Source: Chaenocephalus aceratus (taxonomy: Eukaryota > Chordata > Actinopteri > Perciformes > Channichthyidae). From it: DNA of 64,000 nt. Location of the stretch: the NCBI GenBank assembly GCA_023974075.1, contig CM043808.1, positions 21,886,824 through 21,950,823 on the forward strand. The letters are read 5' to 3'. The position numbers were made by a program, and so were the translations under genes. The notes below the pieces were generated by a model. That model ran no database searches. It was not told where the DNA came from and worked only from the letters and a program-made list of their open reading frames with translations. Position 1 is the first letter of the stretch. Each line of letters opens with the position of its first letter. This document shows positions 28,136 to 44,262 of the stretch, in pieces.

Positions 28136-28547
28136 ATGTAGAGTAGAAAAAGGATGGGGCCCAGAATCGAGCCTTGGGGAACCCCACAGGTAAGGGGGGC
28201 TTTGGCAGAGGAGAAGGCACCTAGCTGCACTGAGAAGCTACGGTCTGTCAGGTAGGACTTGAACCATGCAAGGGCAGAGCCTGTGATGCCAGTGGACTGT
28301 TCAAGCCATGACAACAGGATGCTATGGTCCACAGTGTCAGAGGCAGCTGTCAGGTCTAACAGCACCAGGACAGCTGGGCTACCGGAGTCGGCGGCTAGGA
28401 GCAGATCATTAAAAACTCTTAAAAGGGCTGTTTCAGTACTATGCATGGGTTTGAAGCCAGACTGAAACTTTTCATGGATGCCATGCATGGTTAAAAAAGA
28501 CTGCAGCTGGGCGTAGACTACACGCTCCAGGGCTTTAGATAAAAAAA
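28136..28547 (-). pseudogene. LINE reverse transcriptase fragment, catalytic motif damaged
   Basis: Encodes SKALERVVYAQLQSFLTMHG, FQSGFKPMHSTETALLRVFN, LVLLDLTAASDTVDHSILL, AWFKSYLTDRSFSVQLG and CGVPQGSILGPILFLLYI. The motif normally AAFDTVDH is AASDTVDH, and the segment carrying the YADD active site is deleted after FLLYI. The fragment is joined to the pre-RT part by an extra T in a homopolymer (28541-28547), a frameshift. It cannot be catalytically active. Confidence 0.88.
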
Positions 28548-29340
28548 GGTAGCTGGGAGATGGGCCTAAAATTTGCGAGAATGGAAGGGTCGAGATTTTT
28601 CTTTTTAAGTAGTGGCTTGACCACGGCATGTTTGAAGGCAGCTGGGACACATCCTGAGTTAAGAGAGGTATTTATAAGTGATAAAATACTTGCTCCAACT
28701 GATTCGAAAACATCTCTGAGAAGGCGAGAAAGTATGCTGTCTGAGGTGCAGTTTGTCGGCCGCAGGTGCACATCCGAGAGAGAAGAGAGGGAAACAGGCT
28801 CAAAGTGGTCGAGGACAGCAGGGCACAGTAAAGAAGCAGGATCTGGGGTAGCACTAGTGTGGACTAGCCTACGCGCAGATACTTTTTCAATAAAAAATGG
28901 AAGAAACTTATCACAGAGAGTAGTCGATGGCACAATTGGAGAAACATCACAGGGATTAATGATCGAGTTGAGGACATTAAAAAGAACCTGAGGTCTATGG
29001 CTGTTTTTGGAGATTAACAGAGAAATATACTCGGTTTTGGCTGCTTTGACTGCCGTCTGGTAGTCGGAAAGGCAAGCACGAAGGATTTCTAAGGAGACAT
29101 GGAGTTTATCCTTTTTCCATTTTCTCTCTGCACGCCTGCAGATGTGTCTGAGAGCACGGGGTACAGTCATTGAGCCACGGCTCTGAGAGAACTTTGGTGC
29201 GTCTAAAAGGAGCAACAGAATCCAGTATTAGGGTACATGTCGAGTCAAACATGGAGATAAGCTCATCAGCACTAAAAACACAGTTCACCTCTAATTTACA
29301 GATCGGAGAAGCATTAAAAAAACATAAGCATAGGAGAAAG
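28548..29340 (-). pseudogene. LINE ORF2 pre-RT segment, frameshifted
   Basis: Contains ELISMFDSTCTLILDSVAPF, SEPWLND, RALRHICRRAERKWKKDKLH, SDYQTAVKAAKTEYISLLI and KPLLKKKNLDPSILANFRPI, the linker between endonuclease and RT in L2-group ORF2. One extra C in a run of four (29158-29161) shifts the frame between SEPWLNDCT and RALRHIC. The upstream limit near 29340 is approximate. Confidence 0.8.
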
Positions 29341-33341
<4,001 letters not shown>

Positions 33342-34770
33342 CTGCACATTCAATTAAAATACACTGAATTGTGGTGTCCGCTGCCAAGTAAGTAGGTTTG
33401 ACCCATTTCAGGCAATGTCATCCCCATTTCAACTCTGCATCTCCAATAAAAGCACTCACATATACAACTTATGATAGAATTTATGAAGATATATACAAAA
33501 CAGGTGGCCACTGACAACCAGTGCACTTAAGGCCAAACTTGACTGTAGAACATTGAGTACCTTACCTTATTAAGACATGCTGATAAACAGTGTTTTAAGT
33601 TGCTCAGAAGAACTGTTGTAGACTTTCTAGCGATACCAAACATGTTATATTATACTGATAGGAGAAAATGATCTCTGATCTTGAACACAAACATGTACTT
33701 TAACTACACCAAAGGGCTGAACATGGTATGTTACCGTCAGGCTTAAGGAGTTAAAATGTATTAAAGATACAACTCCAGCAGAATAGATGAACTCTAATGG
33801 GCTGATGCAGTGTGACAAGACAACAAATTATAAAGACATTATGATTTTGATGAGTCAGGCTTTTTCTCAGACTGCAGAAATGTGCTGCGGAGGAATTCAT
33901 TAGCTACTCACAGGTAACCAAATAGAAAGACAGATGAAGTGATTACATGAAAGAGCGTCTGATACGGACTGAGATGCTGAGGGTAACGCAGAACAATCTG
34001 CTCAGTACAATTACCCATTATAGATTACAATATTCACCGACAGCATATTGTGCGGCTGATTGATTCCATTTCTCTGACCAGTCTTACACAGCAGGACCGC
34101 GGTTTGACAACCATGAAGCTTCGCTCATCGTAGTCGAGTTAGATACACTGCTTGGGGAGTAAAACCCTTTCAGTTTCAGTATTTCATAATATCATTTTTA
34201 TAGTAAATCATCAGCTGATATTCCACAAAGGGGATGAAATCGATGAGGCATTTATTACCGCACACAGTCATTATTCTGAGGCAGATGTCTGACAATTCAG
34301 CACAATGGCAGCTTCTTGAAAGAATGCGGGGTTAAATTGAACAATGACAAAATGTACAATCTCCCATTATGTTTGAATTATTTAAACCATGAGCTGATGT
34401 GTTTTTGTTCGAGGACTATGGCTTCCCTATACATTCCCTTTTTGTGCCATTATTCTTTCCTCCTTCACTTTTCCTAGCCAGTAAAACAGAGTAGGACCAT
34501 CCCTTCAGCCCACCTATACGTATTAATTGATCAGTTACGATCACTTCAAAGGAACAGTTTCCACTACCTGCTCATCCCTTCTTTATCCATCCTTTAGTTT
34601 TCCATCCAGTCTACAGGATAGCCAGCCTCATTGTCCTCCCACTTTTTACGATCCATACATCTTGGCGGGTGCTTCCCGCTGTCACCTATCACCATGGCAA
34701 CGGCTGCAGTGAGATGTTATTGGTCACTTTATGATATCCCAAGGGAGGCAAAACAAGAGGAAGGTGTAAA

Positions 34771-34785
34771 GGGGGGGGGGGGGGG
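34771..34785 (+). repeat. Poly-G run, copy 1
   Basis: Fifteen G; the copy 2 equivalent (49655-49670) has a different length and one extra A before it. Confidence 0.9.
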
Positions 34786-35139
34786 TGCTTTGGCTAACAA
34801 CATCAGGTTGTTGTGTGGGTACAGTGATAAACTGATAAATGAACGCTGTATGAGAGGGAAAAGAAGAGCGAGATCTGGGATCGCTCATCCTTTGTGTGTG
34901 AGCACAAAGCAGGGCGAGGGACGGCACGTGTCAGGGGAGAGAGAGGGGCCTCAACCGCTGCGGCTCAGTGCACTCAGGACAATATGTCCAACTAAAGGCT
35001 CTAATGAATCCTAATGGAGCATTTATTCACTCACACTGCCACACAATATAGCAGAGGACCCCTCAATATGGAGCAGGTCAAGGGCCTTAGCCTTGGAGGG
35101 CTTGGTGGAGAAAGACCATTGATACACCATCAGCTATCT

Positions 35140-35545
<406 letters not shown>

Positions 35546-38228
35546 AGCTAGGGTTTCTTGTAGTTGTTGCTAATTATGAAAAAACAGAGAGATTCTGCAA
35601 ACACATTTTTAAGCCCAAGTTTCCCATGACGGATGATGGTTCTGTGAAACTGGAAAATCACAAGAAAAGAGAGGAGCAATAGAGAGAGAAACTAGCAGCC
35701 AACCAGCAAGGGAGCTGGTTGGAATTGTAATTAAATGCTTCTGCCTTTTGAAAGAACAGAGATCTCATCATTACGTGATGTTAAATTCATGGTCTGAAGA
35801 GTTAGTCAAAGTGATTTTCTCTGTGGTAACCATGACACAGAATACAACACAAGGCACAGATTAAGAATCTGGTTGCTACGAGGGCTGCCATACTGACTGT
35901 TGGGCTTCTGCAGGGTTCACAAAGTTACATTTCAGACTTTATAAAGACCTTTTTGATACTTAACAACATGGAATGGAAATCGCCATTATCAGGTAAATAA
36001 CTTCCAAAGTATCAAACTCAGCATGTATCTCTTGGCTGCCAAACAATAATTGTATAATAATATAAATACATTTTCGAGTTTGAATTTTCAACGTTTATTT
36101 GACTTTTTGCTAAAATTGACACTTACTACTTTTGAGACAATGCCTATATACTGTAGATACTGTAGCAATAGTGATGGTGTTTGCTATCGGTCTTGTGACT
36201 AAAACTCGTGTTCTGTGGCTATAATCTTCTACGTTTATCCTTGAATAAACTACAAGTAGAAGGTGTCAGCCTTTGATAAGAAGACATATATTCAAGACCT
36301 TTTATTTTTTTGGTGCTCAGAGCGAAATATAAATGTTAAACCCACATAGATAATACAGATCAGAAGGACAATGCTCCTGTTGTACAACTGTGGTTAGAGT
36401 GGTGATACGTTGTCAAGAAGATATTGTTATCATAGAGACACAACTAATGAATAAATGATGAAGTGCTCCCCAGCACCCTGCCAGCACTGCTCTTGCCAGA
36501 GTAAAATGCTGTATGGACATTCAGGATAAAGCCTTTATTCAGACTGTAGACACTCTGTAGTCACAAGTAAAAGCAAGGTTTGTCCTTTAGTTATTTACAT
36601 CTTGTCAGGGTCATCAATACAAAAGACCAATATGTGCACGAGTTTTTTGTAACACACGTCCTCAAAGGAAGACCTTTCAGACCTTATGAAATAGACTAAA
36701 TTCCCCATAATGTGCTGCTCTCTCCCTTGAACCCCTTTTCAAAGTCTACTAAAGCTTAAAGATAGTTGCATTCTCTACTTCAAATTAGCCTGAACATTTT
36801 ATCGTTTTCCAGTGGTTCTGGGAACTCTTTGCTACGACTGCGGACTTGGTTTGTTCCTACACTGTGAACAGCTGCAGACATAAAAAACATAGACATCTAA
36901 TCAGGGAAACTGGCACAGCAACAGCAGCCAATGGCAGAGAGAGCACAGATCAAACTGGCAAAGCTTACCAGCAGCTGGTTTTAATCAGTACTCAATTTCC
37001 AAAGAAAACAAAGGAGAAGAAAATGTTTTGCACATTGTCAACTCAAAACGTGTCAAGGAGACTTCCGTTTCTTTCAGCTAGTAAAAATACTTTACTTTGG
37101 AACTGCGGAGGCTCAACAGAGAAGAAAATATCTCTGGCTCATCGTTTTTGTAATAGTAATGAGGCTGTTATAACATTTTAAATGGTGTTTGTACTTTCAT
37201 TTTCCCTCTCATTACCACATAAGGCGTTCATTTGATCTTCATTTCCTTTAATACAAAAAAACATCTCAAATGGCCAGACACATTTTTATCACACATTTCA
37301 AGATAACAAAACGCTGACGTCTTACTTTGGATCAGACTGCATCAGATGTTCTCAGCGAGTTAGAATAGACTTACATTTTGGGGCTCATTGAGGACCGAAA
37401 GAAAGCCTGCTGCTGAACTCTCTGTCTCTGTCTGTGATTTCACTGTTGGCCACATCTAAAAATACTTTTGCCTTCAGAAGGAAGCCATACTGTACAAACT
37501 AGATATTTGAGTTTACCCCAGTCTCAGCTCTTTGTGGGAACAGCCGGTTGAATCTGACAGGAGAGTGGAGCTGGCGCCTGTGCACAGTAAGAGGTCCCTG
37601 ATGGACATGAGCAGAATGAAATAATACTGAACATGTTGAAACTCTGTCAAAAGCAGAGGTTGGAAGAACCACTTATCAAAGATATATGCAAAGTATCGGC
37701 CTATATCACTCAAATAACCTCATACGCAGATCAACCTCTCCATTTGGGACTACAACATCCTCATTGCTGCCCCCCCACCCCCCATCGCAACAGATCACGT
37801 TGGCAGTACATATCATGGCATGTGGCAGAGTATCTTCCTGCCAATTAAAATTCTGTACCAGCCGGCGCCCCTTCAGCAGTGAGATGACACCTTGCAGGGC
37901 CACACCAGTTAGGTGCTATAAAAATGCACACACAACACCTCTTGTTGTCGGGCTAAAATTACGCTAGTGCTGCCAGGTTGGGCTCCGGCAGTTAGTCGGG
38001 CACTTAAGTTTAAAGGATGCTTGTGGCGAGGGATACAGGTACATAATAATCACATTTCCTCATATCAGTCACTCAGGACTTTTGAAACTGTATTTGTCGT
38101 TGATTTTGTCTTTGACTATAGAGCTAGGCAATACATTAATCATATATCGATATAGTGATATGTGACGAGAAATTGTCCTAGATTTCTGTTATCGCTTAAG
38201 TGTCTTTACCTGGTTTTAAAGGCTGCTT

Positions 38229-38459
38229 AGAATCAGAAACAGCTTTATCACCAGGTAGGTTTACACGTACAAGGAATTTGACTTGGTGTCGTGGTGCATA
38301 CATAAAAGTAAAACAAGTATTAAAAACACAGGTAGAGAACTAGAAAAATATTAAAAATAATACAAAATATAGTACAAATATAACAGTATAACACATTGCA
38401 ATGGAATGAAATATGGAATAAAAATTGGCAGTAATAAAATAAAAAATAAAACAGATATT
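38229..38459 (-). mobile_element. LINE/SINE 3' end, copy 1
   Basis: On the minus strand it ends CAAATTCCTTGTACGTG, then GATAAAGCTGTTTCTGATTCT, matching the (AA)TAAAGCTGATTCTGATTC tails of fish retroelements. An A-rich body follows to about 38459. It is a fragment without coding capacity; the family is not resolved. Confidence 0.5.
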
Positions 38460-39891
38460 GTTGTATATTGTGTGCATTAATGTAATGCATAGAGTCTGCC
38501 TTGTGAGTATAGTAATGTCATTTTCTGAATTAACTAGACTTTTCTATCTCTTCTATTATTTCATACACCAACTTATGATCACTGATGATTAATAATCAAA
38601 TATTAGATTTTGTGAAATCACCATTTGTCAAGCCTTTTAATGTCATCGTAATATCTACATATTTGATCAAATACATTTTGGTATTTAATTTTCCCCATAA
38701 TCCCCAGCCCTATGTTTGACGAGCCGTTCTGTATATTGTCTGCTTGTGCTTTGTGTGTTGCTCCGTTCTCTACGGCCAGGTACATGTTGGACAGTAAGAG
38801 GTCCGAATCAGGCCGGGGTGTGAAGCATGACAGTCATTTAGCACATCGCCCGGCCTCTCCTCCTGACACAGCCAGCAGTGATCAAAGTGAACAACATCCT
38901 GGCACACAGGCACTCAGATGGTGCTCAGGTACTCAGGTGGCACGCATCCACAGGCTGCCTGACTCTCTGTGCTGATTTTATGGCCTGGAGACGTTCTTTT
39001 CTCCATAATCTCGATTTTATTTAAAGAAACAAAGTGAAAAAACTGTGCCCACATGTATTTATATTGAAATTGCAGTATTCTTTATGCATGGATTAAACAG
39101 CGACAGAGATGGTCTTTTGTATGCAGCCATAAAACACACTGTTGTCTTTTTCTTTGCCTACAGCTCTTTGGAGAAGATAAGGGTCTAAGCTTTCCATTCA
39201 GCGAATACTTTCTGTGCGTGGAAAGAAATCCCTGAGATTCAACAGAGGCTGCCTGTCCACTACACTTTGCATTCGGAGCATGATCAACGATGAGCTGTAT
39301 ACTGGGTGAGCAGGGAAACACAGACCACATTGTCTAAAGCAATCCAAGCGCTTTGTAACAAAATACATTTAGCAAACGGGCTTTATCCCACCGTAGACAA
39401 CTAAATATTTATTGACGTCTGTGCTTCAACATCAATGAGTCGCGTGTCTATTGAACAAACAGACTCAAATAAGTTTATCTGCTGAGTTCACCGAAACCCA
39501 CGATGAATAATGAAAGCCTGCTGCTCAATAATACATGTCTGCATGCTGGAACTGTGCTGTGCTTGTTTGGCCTGTGAGGTAAATGTCATTATACCATCTC
39601 CCTTGCTGCGCCTACAGACGTGAAAGACATGCACACAGATGAACCACTGCAGCAACCCCTTTCAGCTCGAACAACAGAAAACACTATTTAGGATAAGAAA
39701 TGATATTACCAAAAAGCGAGAACACAGTGCATATTTACAACCTCAATACACAGGAGTGCTACTGAGGCCAAGAAGCTTGTTAGGAGGGCAAAACACTTAA
39801 AGTGGACATGCCGTCCAAATTAAACTTGCACAATTCCATTTATCTTGTCCGCCTATCAGGTAGTAAATAAAAATAAGAAGGATGTCAAGAA

Positions 39892-40470
39892 TAGGGCTGT
39901 AACTAAAGAGCATATTCATGCTAAATGTATGTTCATTTTTTCCAATTAATTAGGTTGTTTGTAGGGCTGCTCGATAATGGCAAAAATCATAATCTCGATT
40001 ATTTGGGTCAATAATTGTAATTGCGATTATTAAATGTGATTATTCATTGACTTTGAAAACATCCATTTATTGGAGAAAAAAATGTGAACAGTATGTTTTT
40101 AACAGTTGATTACCCTGAACTTTAAGTATAATTCAACTGAAAAAAGCAACAACAACAAAATATATATTAAAAAAAAAAAAAAAGTAATAATAAAAAAATA
40201 ATCGTTTTATTTCGATAACGTTCTTTTCGTAATCGTTGCCAGACATAATCGTAATCGCGATTAAAATACGATTAATTGAGCAGCCCTAGTTGTTTGGTCT
40301 ACAAAATGACAGAACATAGTGAAAGATGTCGATCAGTTTGTTTACAAAGCACAATACAGTCTCCTAAATGTCTTGTTTTGTCCACTCAAAGATATTCCGT
40401 TTACTGTATATAAATAAACCATAAAATATTCATTTTTAAATAGCTAGATTTTAGTTGACAGCTAATTTCA
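39892..40470 (+). mobile_element. Older hAT-type MITE, host of nested insertion, copy 1
   Basis: Starts TAGGGCTGTAACTAAAGAG and, after the inner element, continues GGTCTACAAAATGACAGAAC, GTGAAAGATGTCGATCAG and AAATGTCTTGTTTTGTCCAC. These are body motifs of the common fish hAT MITE family that starts TAGGGCTGCAAC. The right end is eroded, so 40470 is approximate. Confidence 0.6.
39962..40288 (+). mobile_element. Inner hAT MITE with perfect 8-bp target duplication, copy 1
   Basis: 327 bp starting TAGGGCTGCTCGATAATGG and ending ATTAATTGAGCAGCCCTA (inverted ends). It is flanked on both sides by GTTGTTTG (39954-39961 and 40289-40296), the 8-bp target duplication expected of hAT transposition. The ATCG-rich body contains CATAATCTCGATTATTTGGG and its near inverse. 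No coding capacity. Confidence 0.9.
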
Positions 40471-42663
40471 ACATTGAACAAGAGGGAACCACCATGTGTT
40501 GTAACCGACCCACTTTTTGAGGTTAAGTATCTGTTCATGAACATTAAGTGAGTTATACATTTCAAGAAGACTTTTGCCTTCTGTCGCATGTTTAAAAAAA
40601 GTTTACCGAGCTCCTGTACTTCTTTAGGGGGATAAGTACACCAGAGAAGGAGAGAACAGATGAAAAAAAGGCAGCTTGAGGCACATTCAAAAAAGAAAAA
40701 GACAAAAAAGGCAGCGTGGGTGGTATCAGGGGAAAAGGAGAGATCTTCATCTTCTCTCATCGAGATCAATGCCAGAGCCCACACTGTTACAGGGCAGAGA
40801 GGCAGGATAACAAGAAGATACTTCTTAGGGATGCTGTATTTTTTCTTATATCGCAGTATGTGATTCAGTACTTTATAGTTTACAGTGATATGCTGATTCA
40901 CATTTATATGACTCACACCCAGAGGGCAACATGTCAAAAGCCATCACAAGTTGAGTGTAAAGGTGGCACCCTACTTTTGCAAAGTGCCCTTTAAGCACTC
41001 ACCTTTTCATGTTGTGTCATTTCATCACCCCTCTATTCCTTGTTCTGGTTAGAAAGTGCTAATGGAGCACACTGTAGAATAATTGCTCTGCTATTCATTT
41101 CCTTTGATCTAGAAGAATAATGTGTGTCATGGTAGGAGAATGAGAGAAATATGGTGTGGTGATGTAGCCTTGAGGCAAAGTGTATTTCAGTCTCTCACGC
41201 ATCACTGCCTCTTGCAAAGAAGAGTGTAAACACACGGGGGAAAACTGTTATATTCTTCACTTCAAAAGGTGCTGGCAACAGGAAACATTTAATAATAAAC
41301 GACTGCTCACTTATTCTGTTTAGTGAAGTGACGTGAGGTCATTTCTTCCAACCTTAATGTGGATTCTTTTTAATGTATTTACTATTTTATAATTAACACA
41401 CAGTTCCTCAAGAGATCAAATAAGTAAATTAAAATAAAGTGTCTAGCCAATTTGATGAAATCTACCAACATAAGATTAGTACAACAACTCACAGAAATAA
41501 GAGTTTTCTACAACAGTGTTTTAGTATCATTATGTTTTAATAATTAATCATAATTAATCAAACCGAGGGGAATTGGTAATATTCTGAGAAATGTTTTTCA
41601 AGATTACATTTTTTAATTTATAAGAAAAAAATGTTGTTACTCTGTGTGATTGAAGAAGCAAATGTGCAAGAAAAACGTTGAAATTAGGGTGGTTGGTTTT
41701 TGTCAAGGAACCACATTACTTTACTTCCCAGGGATGGATCAGCCTCATCACACCAAGGAAACACGTTAGTGCACACGCTAATAAGGGAAATGTAACAAAA
41801 CATGGAGATTTCGTGTCCATTTTGTTGTTGTTCCTGATGCATAAAAGCTCACTCTTTTCGGAAAAGGAATAACTCGAAATTCTCTTTGAAAGTCCAAATG
41901 CTCGTGAAAACAAGGTGATTCTGGACTGAAATCACGAGTCTTTACTTATACCTTAATCTGATTGCAAAGTATAATTTGATTTAAATCATCCACTGGAGGC
42001 ATAACACACGGCAAGCGCTGCATTTGTGGTTTGTGATCCAACCGTGCAAAGTTAAGCGGTGTGGTTCCTCGACAAAAATATCTATCTTAACAAAGTTACA
42101 AAGTACTTCACAAAATACATATCTCCCCCAACAACATATTAAACAACACATTCAGTAGCATTAAGTGAACTGAGTGGAACTTGGCAGCGGCTGAGCGGTG
42201 GAGATTCGAGGAAGAGAGACAAGAGGGGAAGCAGGGAGGATTTGTGGGACAAATTGGAATGATAAGACAGCGCCCGGGGCAGCTGTGCTAACCTCTCATG
42301 GGCTGTCTCTTGAGTGTGTGGGCAATGTCACAGTTGTTATGTGTCTGTGCATGGGAGATGATTCTGGGACAAAGTGCTGGCAGAGCAGGGGCGCTGGTTA
42401 GTGAAGGTGCCCTTGCTGTGAGGAGGCCTGAGGCGGTGCCAGTGGCTCACAGCAGCAGGACCCACAACTGGGACCACACCAAGTTCTGGTTCGTTCAACT
42501 CTTAATTGATTCAAGTGAAAAAGAACGGACTCATATCACGGTTTAAGGCTTAGTCCTGCAGTACTTTTTAACCTCAATAATATAATTAACTTTTCTAAAA
42601 ACTTTCTTGTAAATTATCAGCTGAAATGTACATACACCAAAACCTGTTACCAGCTCATATTAA

Positions 42664-43060
42664 AAGGTCCCCTATTATACTGTTTTTCCTTACTTTATTA
42701 TAGGTCTCAGATATATAGCGTTTGGCTCCAAATACCAAACAGATCATTGCAGCATTACCCATAAACCCCTCTGTTTCAGCTCTGTTTCAAAAGTGCTGAT
42801 TCTGTGTCTGTAACTTTAGATGAAAATAAGTAGCCACTCCCCACGCCCCTCTGAGAGATATTTGGTTAACAATAACACAATGGTGCTCTAGGAGGAGATT
42901 CAGGTGATAAGGTGGGGGGGTGTTACCTTGGTTGGTGATTGGCTAATGGCTACACAAGACAACACATCGTTATGACATCATAAAGTGGCCAAAATCCGAT
43001 CAGCTCATTAGGTTTTTATATAAATGGATGGAAAAGTGGATTTTGCATAATAGGTGACCT
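42664..43060 (+). mobile_element. TTAA-flanked MITE, copy 1
   Basis: 397 bp between TTAA at 42660-42663 and 43061-43064. Ends are AAGGTCCCCTATTAT and its imperfect inverse ATAATAGGTGACCT. A TTAA target suggests a piggyBac- or Kolobok-type parent. A dispersed repeat with these ends is common in fish to my knowledge. Confidence 0.7.
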
Positions 43061-44129
43061 TTAACTATTAAAGACTAAAAAACATAACTAAAATATCATC
43101 CAGCTTTTCCATAAACAGGTCCAAAACTAATGCATTCTATAATACATGAAGACATCACTGTCTTTTTGCCAACACACACACAAATGTTGGCACACACACT
43201 GAGAGCGAGGTGGCACAGTGGCAGGCATCAGGCAGTGGTTGGTCACTGTCCTCAGGGCCTTCTTCCATCTATAGAAACAGCATGCTCATTAGGGGTCGAA
43301 AGGTCGGCTGCGGGCTTCACGTGACCTGCGTCTCATGACATCTCAGCACCCTCCGCCCCATGCACCCACACATAGACCTGACAGCTGTGCTTAGAAATGC
43401 CACTGCGAGGCAAAATGGTGGGTGAACATTTTCCGCATACAAATGGGTTCAGATCAGAGGTGGGAGGAAACGACGGATCTCTACAAAGGGGGCTAAAGAA
43501 GACAACATGTGGGCTAACAGGCTTGTATTAACAGCAAGGCAGTACATTGACTCCATTAAAAGGCCTAGACCGGCCACTTACTCTGTCATTATGTTGACTA
43601 ATGGTAAAGACAAGGATTTTCACAGTGCTGCCAGGCACTTTTTAAAAGGAGCCAGATTAGTTTTTTTAGACTGTTTGTCAAGGTTCTTCATTCAATTCGC
43701 TATATTTAGTTGGGGTGTGTTAGATCAAGCCCAATGCACTGTCTGGTCCCTGGTGAAGGGACAATGGGACAGAGGTGACGGAGACAAAAGCACCTCTCAT
43801 CCCCTTTTCTTTCCCTTGCGTTCGGCTGGCACTCGGCATTGTGAGGCTCGCCTCCAATCGGAAAAATCTTGAAAGAGAATCTCCAATTCTTCCTGCAGGA
43901 ATAAAGCCTCCCGCTCCCCTATTTTCTCCCCTTCGTTGCCTCTCTTTTATCAGTGGACATATTTCAAGCCCCTGGCCTTCTCGTCGGTGAGATGTGAGGC
44001 TGGTGTGAGTGTGCATAAGAAACAGAATCCTAAAGCAACTGTTATCACTTCACCCACACCATTCCTTGTTATCTTTCCTGGTCAGTCAGACTTCGGCTTG
44101 TCTGTCATCCCCTTCATCACCGCACCCCT

Positions 44130-44262
<133 letters not shown>

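Larger units (their letters stand above)
27372..29340 (-). mobile_element. L2-like LINE, 5'-truncated and deleted
   Basis: Minus-strand non-LTR retrotransposon remnant of about 2 kb. The 3' end (low coordinates) finishes TTTATAAATAAACTTTGATT and short GATTT-type repeats at 27372-27390, a usual fish L2-group tail. Reading inward it carries the post-RT C-terminal region, then a broken reverse transcriptase, then a pre-RT segment. The endonuclease end is missing. It lies only about 200 bp upstream of the wasf1 start codon, in the opposite direction to nothing else recognisable. Clade (L2 versus other CR1-group) is judged from motifs only. Confidence 0.85.

Noticed and set aside
37513..37967. Cluster of small frames on both strands (and twin at 52365-52819) as a gene
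   Set aside because: Overlapping frames on opposite strands, no recognised motif, no splice-phase support.
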